DNA from: Clostridia bacterium
GTDB taxonomy: Bacteria > Bacillota > Clostridia > Oscillospirales > Acutalibacteraceae
Length of the DNA: 59,517 bases
Assembly: GCA_017440755.1 (NCBI GenBank)
Contig: JAFSGP010000001.1
Span: 1 to 59,517, forward strand
Direction of reading: 5' to 3'
Part shown: piece after piece, positions 17,487 to 25,621 of the stretch
Numbering within the stretch: position 1 is the stretch's first letter
Layout of the letters: the number at the start of each line of letters is the position of its first letter
The notes under the pieces: generated by a model
The model's input: the letters and a program-made list of their open reading frames with translations, nothing else
What the model was told of the DNA's origin: nothing
Databases searched by the model: none
Program-made: the position numbers and the translations under genes

Positions 17487-18325
17487 CAAAGCGCAAGCGG
17501 TCTGCCGCCGACCGGGTGGCGGTGGTAGGTCTTTGGGTGCTGGCGGCACTGTTTTTGCTGCCGGTGGTGCTGGTGGCGGTTAATTCCTTTAAATCCAGCC
17601 TGTATATCACCGGCGCGCCATTCACGTTGCCGAATGCCCACACCTTTGTCGGGCTGAAAAACTACCTGACGGGGCTAACCTCGGCAGGCTTTCTCGCCGC
17701 CTTTGGGCGCAGCGTGTTTATCACGGTGGGGTCGGTGGGGCTTATCGTGTTGGGCAGCTCCATGACCGCCTGGTATATCACGCGGGCAAAGACCCGCCTG
17801 ATGCAGGTGCTGTACTATCTGTTTGTGTTCAGTATGCTGGTCCCCTTTCAGATGGTGATGTATACCGTTACCTACGTGGTGGGACAGCTGAATTTGGATA
17901 ATCTGCTCGGCATATTGTTTGTGTATCTGGGGTTTGGCGCAGGGCTGTCGGTGTTTATGCTGTCGGGCTTTGTCCGCGCCATTCCGCTGGAGATTGAGGA
18001 AGCGGCGACCATGGACGGCTGCAGCCCGCTGCAATGCTTTTTCCGCGTGGTGTTTCCCATTATGCGCCCCACTGCCGTGACGGTGGCGATTCTCAACGCC
18101 ATGTGGGTGTGGAACGATTATCTTTTGCCCTATCTGGTGCTGGGCACCGACGAAAAGACGGTGCCCGTGGCGATACAGATTTCCATGCAGGGCGCCTACG
18201 GGTCCACCGACTACGGCGGTCTGATGGCTATGCTGGTGTTGGCGATTATCCCCATCATCGCCTTCTATCTGGTGGGGCAGAAGTATATTATTGAAGGTGT
18301 TGTGGCAGGCGCCGTAAAGGGCTGA
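17483..18325 (+). CDS. Sugar ABC transporter permease, MalG-like
   Basis: A 280-residue second permease subunit with six membrane spans. Its EAA loop reads EEAATMDGCSPLQCFFRVVF near residue 175, and the C-terminus ends in the KYIIEGVVAGAVKG-type tail typical of MalG-like proteins. It is translationally coupled to the first permease. The alpha-glucan enzymes follow after 33 bases, which supports maltodextrin import. Confidence 0.92.
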   Translation: MTKRKRSAADRVAVVGLWVLAALFLLPVVLVAVNSFKSSLYITGAPFTLPNAHTFVGLKNYLTGLTSAGFLAAFGRSVFITVGSVGLIVLGSSMTAWYITRAKTRLMQVLYYLFVFSMLVPFQMVMYTVTYVVGQLNLDNLLGILFVYLGFGAGLSVFMLSGFVRAIPLEIEEAATMDGCSPLQCFFRVVFPIMRPTAVTVAILNAMWVWNDYLLPYLVLGTDEKTVPVAIQISMQGAYGSTDYGGLMAMLVLAIIPIIAFYLVGQKYIIEGVVAGAVKG

Positions 18326-18358
18326 CCACAGAATAATAAACAAAAGGACGGAACGACT

Positions 18359-19858
18359 ATGACATTTCCCCGTTGTGCCGGTGTGCTGATGCACATCGCC
18401 TCCCTCCCCGGTCCCTACGGCATTGGTGTGCTGGGCAGCGAAGCCAAGAAATACGCGGATTTTCTGCACGACAGCGACCAGAGCCTGTGGCAGATTCTGC
18501 CCGTGGGACCCACAGGGTTCGGTGATTCTCCCTACCAAAGCTATTCCAGCTTTGCGGGGAATTCCAATTTCATCGACCCGGAGGACCTGTGCCGGCAGGG
18601 CTATATCACCGCGGAGGAGCTGTCCGCCGCTGTGTATCACGGCGACCCGTCCGTTATTGACTATATTTGGGTGGAGGAAAACCGCCGCCGCCTGTTTTTG
18701 CAGGCGTTTCCCCGCTTTTGCAAGCGGCCGCCTTCGGATTACGAGGCGTTTTGCACCGCCCAGGCGGCATGGCTGGAGGATTATGCCCTGTTTATGGCGG
18801 TGAAGGAGGCCTGCGACGGCGCTCCCTATACCGCGTGGGAGGACGCTATCCGCACCCGTCAGCCGGAGGCGCTGGCGGCGTGGCGAAAGAAATGCGCCGA
18901 CGGAATAGCCTACCATAAAATGCTGCAATATTTCTTCTACACCCAGTGGGCGGCGGTGAAAGCCTATGCCAACAGCCGCGACGTGCGCATCGTGGGGGAT
19001 ATTCCCATCTACGTGGCGCCGGATAGCGCGGACGTGTGGGCAAACCCCCAGTATTTCCGCTTGGACGCCAAGGGACACCCCACCGAGGTGGCGGGCTGTC
19101 CTCCCGACCTGTTCTCGGAGGACGGACAGCTGTGGGGCAACCCCCTGTACGACTGGAAAGCCCTGCGGCAGGACGGCTACCGTTTCTGGATAGAGCGGCT
19201 GGCGGCCTGCTTGGGGCTGTACGACGTGGTGCGCATCGACCATTTCCGCGCCTTTGCGGATTATTATTGCATACCGGCGGGCGCCACCACCGCTCGCGTG
19301 GGCAAGTGGAAAAAAGGCCCCGGTATGCAGCTGTTCCGCGCGGTGCGTAAGCAGCTGGGGGATATCCCCGTTATCGCGGAGGACCTGGGCGCCCTGTCTC
19401 CCGCGGTGTACAAGCTGTTGGCGGACAGCGGTCTGCCGGGAATGAAGGTGCTGCAGTTTGCCTTTGCGCCCTGTGACGACAGCGAGCATCTGCCCCACCA
19501 CCACGTGAAGAACGGGGTGGTGTACACCGGCACCCACGACAACGATACCATCGCGGGCTGGGAGCAGACCGCCTCCGACGGGGAGCGGTTTTACGCCCAT
19601 TGCTACCTGCGGGTTCCGGAGGGGGAGAGCCTGGTGCAGCCGATGATGATGGCGGCGCTGGCCAGCGTGGCAGACGTGTGCGTGCTGACCATGCAGGACC
19701 TGCTGGGTCTGGGTGGCGAGGCGCGCATGAACACCCCCTCCACCCTAGGGGGCAACTGGCGGTGGCGCGCCACCGACGGGCAGCTTACGCCGCAGGTGGT
19801 GACTTGGCTGGCGAATGCCACCCGTCTGTACCGACGCGGTCGGCAAGAAACTGAATAA
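18359..19858 (+). CDS. malQ: 4-alpha-glucanotransferase
   Basis: A 499-residue GH77 amylomaltase that transfers alpha-1,4-glucan segments between maltodextrins and releases glucose. Catalytic residues are visible in order: Asp294 in VVRIDHFRAF (nucleophile), Glu341 in VIAEDLG (acid/base) and Asp394 in GTHDNDT (transition-state stabiliser). The N-terminal SLPGPYGIG and QILPVGPTGFGDSPYQSYS segments are family hallmarks. It works in the cytoplasm with the phosphorylase downstream to process imported maltodextrins or glycogen. Confidence 0.96.
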   Translation: MTFPRCAGVLMHIASLPGPYGIGVLGSEAKKYADFLHDSDQSLWQILPVGPTGFGDSPYQSYSSFAGNSNFIDPEDLCRQGYITAEELSAAVYHGDPSVIDYIWVEENRRRLFLQAFPRFCKRPPSDYEAFCTAQAAWLEDYALFMAVKEACDGAPYTAWEDAIRTRQPEALAAWRKKCADGIAYHKMLQYFFYTQWAAVKAYANSRDVRIVGDIPIYVAPDSADVWANPQYFRLDAKGHPTEVAGCPPDLFSEDGQLWGNPLYDWKALRQDGYRFWIERLAACLGLYDVVRIDHFRAFADYYCIPAGATTARVGKWKKGPGMQLFRAVRKQLGDIPVIAEDLGALSPAVYKLLADSGLPGMKVLQFAFAPCDDSEHLPHHHVKNGVVYTGTHDNDTIAGWEQTASDGERFYAHCYLRVPEGESLVQPMMMAALASVADVCVLTMQDLLGLGGEARMNTPSTLGGNWRWRATDGQLTPQVVTWLANATRLYRRGRQETE

Positions 19859-19874
19859 ATAACACATACAACAA

Positions 19875-19920
19875 CAAGGCAGAGTGACATACTTCCGTGT
19901 GTCGCCCTGCCTTGTTTTTT
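19875..19920 (+). terminator. Terminator-like hairpin between malQ and glgP
   Basis: A long stem (19875-19882/19907-19914, extended inside by TGACA/TGTCG pairing) followed by TTTTTT. The glgP ribosome site follows immediately, so it may attenuate rather than fully stop transcription. Confidence 0.7.
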
Positions 19921-19933
19921 AAGGAGAAGAGCT

Positions 19934-22288
19934 ATGACGAAACAATTTACCCGAGACATGGAGCGGTTTTCCCGTTCCCTGTACGCCAAAGACCCCGCCG
20001 TCCTCACCCCCGCTCAGGTGCACGAGGTGCTGGCGCGGGTGGTGATGCTGCGCATTGCCGACCGCTGGGAGCGGTCCCGTCGGCGGCACGACCGTCGCCG
20101 CCGCGCCTACTACCTGTCCGCGGAATTTCTGGTGGGACGGGCGATAGGGAACAACCTTTTGTGCACCGACCTGTGGGAAGAGGCCAACGAAGCTATGCAA
20201 GCCTACGGCATCGACCCTGCGGTGCTGGAGGAAATCGAGGACGCCGCGCTGGGCAACGGCGGTTTGGGTCGGCTGGCGGCGTGCTTTCTGGATAGCGCCG
20301 CCACGCTGGGTCTGCCGCTGGACGGCTACGGCATTCGCTATCGGTTTGGGCTGTTCCGCCAGCGGTTCGCGGACGGCTTTCAGCAGGAGAGCGCCGACCA
20401 CTGGACCCGCTACGGCGACCCTTGGTCGGTGCGGTGTGACGAGGACAGCGTAACTGTGCCGCTGGCGGACGGCGCCGTGCGGGCGGTGCCCTACGATATG
20501 CCGATTATCGGCTACGGTGCCCGCCATATTTCCACCCTGCGCCTGTGGCAGTGCGAGCCGCTGGAGGAGTTCGATTTTGCCCTGTTCAACGACCAGAAAT
20601 ACGACAAAGCCACCGCCGCCAAAAATCGGGCGGAGGACATCTCCCGCGTGCTGTACCCCAACGATTCCACCCCCGCAGGCAAGCTGTTGCGGCTCAAACA
20701 GCAGTATTTCTTCTGCAGCGCCTCCATGCAGGATATGCTGCGGCGGTACAAGGCGACCCACGGGGACGACTGGGAGCGGCTGCCCGATTTCGTGGCGGCG
20801 CAGCTCAACGATACCCACCCCGTCATCGCGGCGCCGGAGCTGATTCGCCTGCTGACCGACCGCGGTGTGTCCTTTGACACGGCGGTGGATATGGCGACCC
20901 GCATCTTTAACTACACCAACCATACCGTCATGCCGGAGGCGCTGGAAACCTGGGATTTATCCTTGGTGCGCAAGGTGTCCCCTGCCATTGCGACGATTAT
21001 TAAGCGGCTGTCCGCGCGGTTTGATAAGGAAATGGGGGCGTTGGGTGTGCCGGAGGAGGCGCAGCCGCAGCTGCAGATAGTGCAGGGCAGCACGGTGCAT
21101 ATGGCGCGGCTGGCCTGTCGGGTGTCCACCCACATCAATGGGGTGGCGGCGCTGCACACGGGGATACTGAAGGAGCGGGTGCTGTCCGCTTGGCACGACC
21201 TGTACCCCAATAAAATCGTTAACGTGACCAACGGCATCACCCAGCGGCGGTGGCTGGCGCTGGCGAACCGCCCGCTGTCCAACCTGCTCACCGAGCTGCT
21301 GGGGGACGAAGGGTGGGTGACCGACCTTACCCGTCTGCGACAGCTGGAGAGCTATGCCGAGGACCCGTCGGTGCTTCGGCGGTTTATCGCCATTAAGCGA
21401 GAGAATAAAACCCGTCTGGCGGACACCCTGCGGCGGCAGGAGGGGGTCGTTGTGGACCCCGACGCGGTCTTTGACGTGCAGATAAAGCGCCTGCACGAGT
21501 ATAAGCGGCAGCTGCTGAATATTCTGTGTATATTGGAACTGTATTTTGAGATAAAAGAGGGGACCCTCACCGACTTTACCCCCACGGTGTTCCTGTTCGG
21601 CGCCAAGGCGGCCCCCGGCTACACCCGCGCCAAGGGGATTATCAAGCTGATACACGAGGTGGGCGCTCTCATTGCCGCCGACGAGCAGGTGAAGGGACTG
21701 CTGCAGGTGGTGTTTGTCAGCGATTATAACGTGTCCTATGCCCAGGAGCTTGTGGCGGCGGCGGATATTTCCCAGCAGATTTCCACTGCGGGCACCGAGG
21801 CGTCGGGCACGGGCAATATGAAGCTGATGCTCAACGGCGCGGTGACCCTCGGCACCTACGACGGCGCCAACGTGGAGATTGTGGCGGAGGCGGGGGAAGA
21901 AAACAACTATATTTTCGGCGCGCGGGTGGAGGATATTGAGGCGATTCGCGCCGCCTACGATCCCAAGGCGATTTACACCCACAACCCCCGTATCCGCCGC
22001 TGTCTGGATACGTTGGTGGACGGCACCTTGTCCGATGGCGGGACAGGGGTGTTCCGCGAATTGTACACCTCCCTGTTAGAGGGCGCCTCTTGGCACGCGG
22101 CGGATCATTATTTCCTGCTGGAGGACTTTGATGCTTATCTTGCCGCCCGCAAACGGGCGAATCGGGATTACACCGCGGACCGATTGGACTTTGCCGCCAA
22201 GCAGTGGCGGAATATCTGTGCGGCGGGCAAATTCTCTTCCGACCGCGCCATTGCGGAGTATGCGAAAGAGATTTGGAAGATAAAGTAG
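19934..22288 (+). CDS. glgP: Glycogen/maltodextrin phosphorylase
   Basis: A 784-residue GT35 phosphorylase that releases glucose 1-phosphate from alpha-1,4-glucan ends using phosphate and pyridoxal phosphate. The cofactor lysine is Lys630 in EASGTGNMKLMLNGA. AYYLSAEFLVGRAIGNNL, ALGNGGLGRLAACFLDS and GYGIRYRFGLF mark the N-terminal domain. Length is close to bacterial MalP/GlgP. AGGAG precedes the ATG. It is probably co-regulated with the transporter and malQ, with a hairpin in between tuning its level. Confidence 0.96.
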   Translation: MTKQFTRDMERFSRSLYAKDPAVLTPAQVHEVLARVVMLRIADRWERSRRRHDRRRRAYYLSAEFLVGRAIGNNLLCTDLWEEANEAMQAYGIDPAVLEEIEDAALGNGGLGRLAACFLDSAATLGLPLDGYGIRYRFGLFRQRFADGFQQESADHWTRYGDPWSVRCDEDSVTVPLADGAVRAVPYDMPIIGYGARHISTLRLWQCEPLEEFDFALFNDQKYDKATAAKNRAEDISRVLYPNDSTPAGKLLRLKQQYFFCSASMQDMLRRYKATHGDDWERLPDFVAAQLNDTHPVIAAPELIRLLTDRGVSFDTAVDMATRIFNYTNHTVMPEALETWDLSLVRKVSPAIATIIKRLSARFDKEMGALGVPEEAQPQLQIVQGSTVHMARLACRVSTHINGVAALHTGILKERVLSAWHDLYPNKIVNVTNGITQRRWLALANRPLSNLLTELLGDEGWVTDLTRLRQLESYAEDPSVLRRFIAIKRENKTRLADTLRRQEGVVVDPDAVFDVQIKRLHEYKRQLLNILCILELYFEIKEGTLTDFTPTVFLFGAKAAPGYTRAKGIIKLIHEVGALIAADEQVKGLLQVVFVSDYNVSYAQELVAAADISQQISTAGTEASGTGNMKLMLNGAVTLGTYDGANVEIVAEAGEENNYIFGARVEDIEAIRAAYDPKAIYTHNPRIRRCLDTLVDGTLSDGGTGVFRELYTSLLEGASWHAADHYFLLEDFDAYLAARKRANRDYTADRLDFAAKQWRNICAAGKFSSDRAIAEYAKEIWKIK

Positions 22289-22351
22289 GGGTCGCGCTTA
22301 TCACAAACCGTAGGGGACGGGTTCCCCGTCCCGTTTCACAAACGGCATCGC

Positions 22352-22408
22352 AAGGAAGGCTCCCCTGTGCAAGGGGAGCTGGCGGCGAAGCCGTCTGAGG
22401 GGTTGTCC
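22352..22408. repeat. CTCCCC-type dispersed repeat, copy 1
   Basis: GGCTCCCC pairs with GGGGAGC, then GGCGGCGAAGCCGTC forms an inner hairpin, then TGAGGGGTTG. Related units lie at 25471, 35979 and (reversed) 36050. The gap 22289-22625 otherwise contains only such low-value repeats, including palindromes of the GGGACGGGTTCCCCGTCCC type. Confidence 0.6.
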
Positions 22409-22415
22409 TTTGTTC

Positions 22416-22500
22416 AAACGGGACGTCGAGGGCGCCGTCCCCTACGAATGGTTTGTACAGACCGCAAACGATACCGTAGGGGAGGGGCTTGCCCCTCCCG
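22416..22500. repeat. 85-base direct repeat, copy 1
   Basis: Identical over 85 bases to 23051-23135. The pair flanks the XRE regulator gene and its leader. Shorter relatives of its halves occur near 25290-25350 and 52685-52770. Confidence 0.85.
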
Positions 22501-22550
22501 TCAGAGAGGGTACAACCCGAAACCGTAGGGGAGGATGCCCACATCCGCCC

Positions 22551-22593
22551 GCAAACAAAAAACACCCCGCAACCAAATCGGTTGCGGGGTATT
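22551..22593 (-). repeat. Extra copy of the pckG terminator
   Basis: About 40 bases, including an 11-bp stem (22564-22574/22580-22590), match the pckG terminator at 23172-23215 almost exactly. No minus-strand gene ends here, so this copy looks like a duplication flanking the regulator cassette. Confidence 0.7.
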
Positions 22594-22625
22594 ACTCTAA
22601 CAAATCCGTTTTCCAAAAATTGATA

Positions 22626-22654
22626 TTGATTTTTTTGCATAGAAATGGTACACT
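22626..22654 (+). promoter_or_regulatory. Promoter of the XRE regulator leader
   Basis: TTGATT and TACACT with a 17-base spacer. Transcription would start just before the long hairpin at 22661. Confidence 0.6.
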
Positions 22655-22658
22655 AAAA

Positions 22659-22817
22659 GAGCCACATAACCTCAATACACATCTAACGAGAATGTGTTTT
22701 TGCTTTGGCAAAAATGCATGCTCTTTTCTATGCATTCTCGTTTGAGTGTGATAGAGGTTGTGTGGCGCAACTGAGCTATGCGTTTTTCGGTGCGTAGCTT
22801 CGGCTGCGCACTTTTTT
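22659..22817 (+). promoter_or_regulatory. Attenuator leader RNA of the XRE regulator
   Basis: A long imperfect hairpin pairs 22661-22694 with 22733-22766, both arms 34 bases. It is followed by a perfect terminator (22790-22798/22803-22811, loop TTCG, then TTTTTT). The terminator's left arm can instead pair with 22774-22782, so the two structures exclude each other. The ribosome site and ATG come directly after. A motif called HTH-XRE RNA has been reported upstream of such genes in Clostridiales; a match was not tested. Confidence 0.65.
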
Positions 22818-22833
22818 ATTGGGAGAGATAGAT

Positions 22834-23025
22834 ATGAATCTCGGTGAAAATCTGAAAGCCGCCCGAAAAGCCGCCAAAATGACCCAACAACAGGTGGCAG
22901 AGCAGATTCCTATTCACCGCACCACCTATACAAAGTATGAAACGCAGAATGTGCAGCCATCCTTAGAGCATCTGTGCCGTCTGGCGGAGATTTTGAACGT
23001 ATCCATAGAGGGTTTGTTGAAGTAG
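22834..23025 (+). CDS. Small XRE-family helix-turn-helix regulator
   Basis: A 63-residue protein that is almost only an XRE/Cro-type DNA-binding domain: NLGENLKAARKAAKMTQQQV, then IHRTTYTKYETQNVQPSLEH and ILNVSIEGLL. It should bind DNA as a dimer. The ATG at 22834 is preferred because GGGAGA lies just upstream. The gene has its own promoter and a terminator/antiterminator leader, and is set between two copies of an 85-base repeat and of the pckG terminator, which suggests a mobile or recently inserted regulatory cassette. Its targets are unknown. Confidence 0.85.
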   Translation: MNLGENLKAARKAAKMTQQQVAEQIPIHRTTYTKYETQNVQPSLEHLCRLAEILNVSIEGLLK

Positions 23026-23050
23026 GGGCGGATGCCCACATCCGCCCGCC

Positions 23051-23135
23051 AAACGGGACGTCGAGGGCGCCGTCCCCTACGAATGGTTTGTACAGACCGC
23101 AAACGATACCGTAGGGGAGGGGCTTGCCCCTCCCG
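23051..23135. repeat. 85-base direct repeat, copy 2
   Basis: Identical to 22416-22500. It lies between the regulator gene and the pckG terminator. Confidence 0.85.
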
Positions 23136-23171
23136 CAAACGGGCGAACACAGTTCGCCCCTACGAATCGCA

Positions 23172-23215
23172 CAAACAAAAAAACACCCCGCAACCAAATC
23201 GGTTGCGGGGTGTTC
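23172..23215 (-). terminator. Terminator of pckG
   Basis: A perfect 13-bp stem (23183-23195/23201-23213) with a run of A on its left, read as T on the minus strand. It lies 14 bases past the pckG stop codon. Confidence 0.88.
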
Positions 23216-23226
23216 CTATTATGCTA

Positions 23227-25002
23227 TCAGCCCAGATTCTTCTTCAGGGTGTCCAGCTGTGCACGCAATTCGGCAGGCAGACGGTCGCCGAACTTCTTGT
23301 AGTGCTCCTCGATTTCGGCGGCTTCCTTCGCCCAGACGTCCTTGTCTACGGTCAGGATATCCTTGAGGGTATCCATATCCATATCCAGGTCGGTCAGGTC
23401 GATGTCCTCCGGCTTCGGCACGTAGCCGATGGCGGTTTCGGTAGCGTCCGCCTCGCCCTCGCAACGGGCGACAATCCAGTTCAGCACGCGCATATTGTCG
23501 CCGAAGCCGGGCCATACGAAGTTGCCCTCGTCGTCGGTGCGGAACCAGTTGACGTTGAAGATCTTGGGAGCCTTGTCGCCCAGCTTCTTGCCCATCTCCA
23601 GCCAGTGGCGGAAATAGTCACCCATATGGTAGCCGCAGAAGGGCAGCATCGCCATAGGATCGCGGCGAACAACGCCGACGGCGCCGGCAGCGGCAGCGGT
23701 GGTCTCGGACGCCATGGCGGAGCCGATGAACACACCGTTCTCCCAGTCACGGGACTGGTAAACCAGGGGAGCGCACTTGGCACGACGACCGCCGAACACG
23801 ATAGCGGAAATCGGCACGCCGGCGCCCTTGTTGAACTCGTCAGAGATGCAGGGGCAGTTCTCCGCGGGAGCGGTGAAGCGGCTGTTGGGGTGAGCGGCGC
23901 AGGTGGACTTATCCGCCTTGTTGAACTTAGCGGGATCCCAGGGATTGCCGCGCCAGTCGATAGCGCCCTCGGGCAGGTCCTTGTTCAGACCCTCCCACCA
24001 TACGGTGTTGTCGGCGCAGTGAGCCACGTTGGTGAAGATGGTGTTCTTCTTGGTGGACTCCAGAGCGTTAAAGTTGGAGTGGGCGTTGGTGCCGGGCGCC
24101 ACGCCGAAGAAGCCGTTCTCGGGGTTGATGGCGTACAGGCGGCCGTCCTCACCGATGCGCATCCAGGCGATATCGTCGCCGACGGTCCACACCTTGTAGC
24201 CCTTCTTACGCAGGTACTCGGGGGGGATCAGCATGGCCAGGTTGGTCTTGCCGCAGGCAGAGGGGAAAGCGGCGGCGATGTAGTGTACCTCGCCCTTGGG
24301 GTTCTCCAGACCCAGAATGAGCATATGCTCCGCCATCCAGCCCTCTTTCCAGCCCTGATAGGAAGCGATACGCAGAGCGAAGCACTTCTTACCCAGCAGC
24401 ACGTTGCCGCCGTAGCCGGAGTTGACGGAGATGATGGTGTTGTCCTCGGGGAAGTGGCAGATGTACCGCTTCTCGGGGTTGACCTCGCAGCGGGAGTGCA
24501 GACCGCGCACCCAGTCGTCGCTGTCGCCCAGCACGTCCCACACCTGATTGCTCACGCGGGTCATAATCAGCATGTTCAGCACCACGTAGACGGAGTCGGT
24601 GATTTCCACACCAATCTTAGCCAGAGGGGAGCCGATGGGACCCATGGAGTAGGGGATAATGTACATCGTGCGACCCTTGTAGCTGCCGCGGGCGATGTCA
24701 TACAGCTTTTTGTACATCTCCTGGGGGTCACACCAGTTGTTGGTGGGGCCGGCGTCCTCCTGCTTGGAGGTGCAGATGAAGGTGCGGTCCTCCACGCGGG
24801 CCACGTCGTTGGGGTTGGTGCGGTGCAGGTAGCAGCCGGGCAGCTTGTCCTGGTCCAGCTTCTCCAGCTCGCCCAGCTCGCAGGCCAGGCGGCGCAGCTC
24901 CTCACGCTGCTCATCGGTGCCGTCTACCCAGACAACGTTGTCGGGGGTCAGCAGGGCCTTCATCTCTTCCAGCCACTTCAGCACGGTAGGGTTCTTGGTC
25001 AT
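23227..25002 (-). CDS. pckG: Phosphoenolpyruvate carboxykinase (GTP)
   Basis: A 591-residue GTP-dependent PEP carboxykinase that interconverts oxaloacetate and phosphoenolpyruvate. The P-loop (kinase-1a) is AAFPSACGKTNLAM, preceded by the YGGNVLLGKKCFALR substrate region. The later VGDDIAWMRIGEDG segment binds metal. Length and motifs fit the GTP class rather than the ATP class of many Firmicutes. With the malic enzyme encoded further on, it places the cell's C3/C4 node in this region. It has its own promoter and terminator. Confidence 0.96.
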   Translation of the reverse strand: MTKNPTVLKWLEEMKALLTPDNVVWVDGTDEQREELRRLACELGELEKLDQDKLPGCYLHRTNPNDVARVEDRTFICTSKQEDAGPTNNWCDPQEMYKKLYDIARGSYKGRTMYIIPYSMGPIGSPLAKIGVEITDSVYVVLNMLIMTRVSNQVWDVLGDSDDWVRGLHSRCEVNPEKRYICHFPEDNTIISVNSGYGGNVLLGKKCFALRIASYQGWKEGWMAEHMLILGLENPKGEVHYIAAAFPSACGKTNLAMLIPPEYLRKKGYKVWTVGDDIAWMRIGEDGRLYAINPENGFFGVAPGTNAHSNFNALESTKKNTIFTNVAHCADNTVWWEGLNKDLPEGAIDWRGNPWDPAKFNKADKSTCAAHPNSRFTAPAENCPCISDEFNKGAGVPISAIVFGGRRAKCAPLVYQSRDWENGVFIGSAMASETTAAAAGAVGVVRRDPMAMLPFCGYHMGDYFRHWLEMGKKLGDKAPKIFNVNWFRTDDEGNFVWPGFGDNMRVLNWIVARCEGEADATETAIGYVPKPEDIDLTDLDMDMDTLKDILTVDKDVWAKEAAEIEEHYKKFGDRLPAELRAQLDTLKKNLG

Positions 25003-25082
25003 AGTAAAAACTCTCCTTTCGGTGGCGGCGCGCCGCCGTATATCAGAATCGGCTTAAAAAAGCCACATTTCCTACAAATAAC

Positions 25083-25112
25083 ATTATACGCAGAAACGGC
25101 CCCGTTTTGCAA
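25083..25112 (-). promoter_or_regulatory. Promoter of pckG
   Basis: On the minus strand TTGCAA (25107-25112) and TATAAT (25083-25088), 18-base spacer. Confidence 0.7.
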
Positions 25113-25225
25113 GAGGTATTTGTTAAAAAATTAATAATTTCCTGTGAATTCCTCGATTTAGTCAATTCCGTCCACCTGAAAGCCAAAATTGTTGTATATT
25201 TTCCCGCCTTGCGGGGAGTTTTTCC

Positions 25226-25254
25226 TTGCCACGCGGCGAAAAGTGTGGTATGCT
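25226..25254 (+). promoter_or_regulatory. Promoter upstream of the PHP phosphatase gene
   Basis: TTGCCA and TATGCT with a 17-base spacer. It lies about 370 bases before the gene, with dispersed repeats filling the space between. Confidence 0.45.
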
Positions 25255-25279
25255 GTATTGCAACAGGCATGATGGTTTG

Positions 25280-25615
25280 TTGCAAACCACAAACGATACC
25301 GTAGGGGCGATTCACGAATCGCCCGAAAACGGGACGTCGGGGTGGCGTTTGGTTCGTGCTTTCCATAGAATTCGTTGCCACCCCCACGAGAATGTCGCTT
25401 TGCGCCATTCTCCCACAACGGTGCAATGATTTGGCGCCGTCCCCTACATTTGGAGATTTGCACAGACCCCTTGCCTCCCCTTGTGAGGGGAGGGGGACCG
25501 CCGCACGGCGGTGGAGGGGTAGTCGATATTGACAAAGACCAACCGTTTACGCCTTCCAACCCCTACATTCCCAACTCCTCACTCCTAACTCTACATTCCT
25601 AACTTCATTGGAGGT
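25280..25615. repeat. Repeat cluster upstream of the PHP phosphatase gene
   Basis: The stretch has nested inverted repeats typical of short mobile repeats: GTAGGGGCGATTC with GAATCGCCC; GTCGGGGTGGC with GCCACCCCC; a GAGAATG...CATTCTC hairpin at 25390-25414; a CTCCCC-type unit at 25471-25522; and a run of near-identical short words (CTCCTAACTC-like) at 25565-25605. No gene is seen in it. Confidence 0.65.
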
Positions 25616-25621
25616 TTTACT

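Noticed and set aside
22557..23215. The repeated palindromes as a CRISPR array
   Set aside because: There are only two copies, far apart, with no regular spacers and no cas genes; they are a duplicated terminator.
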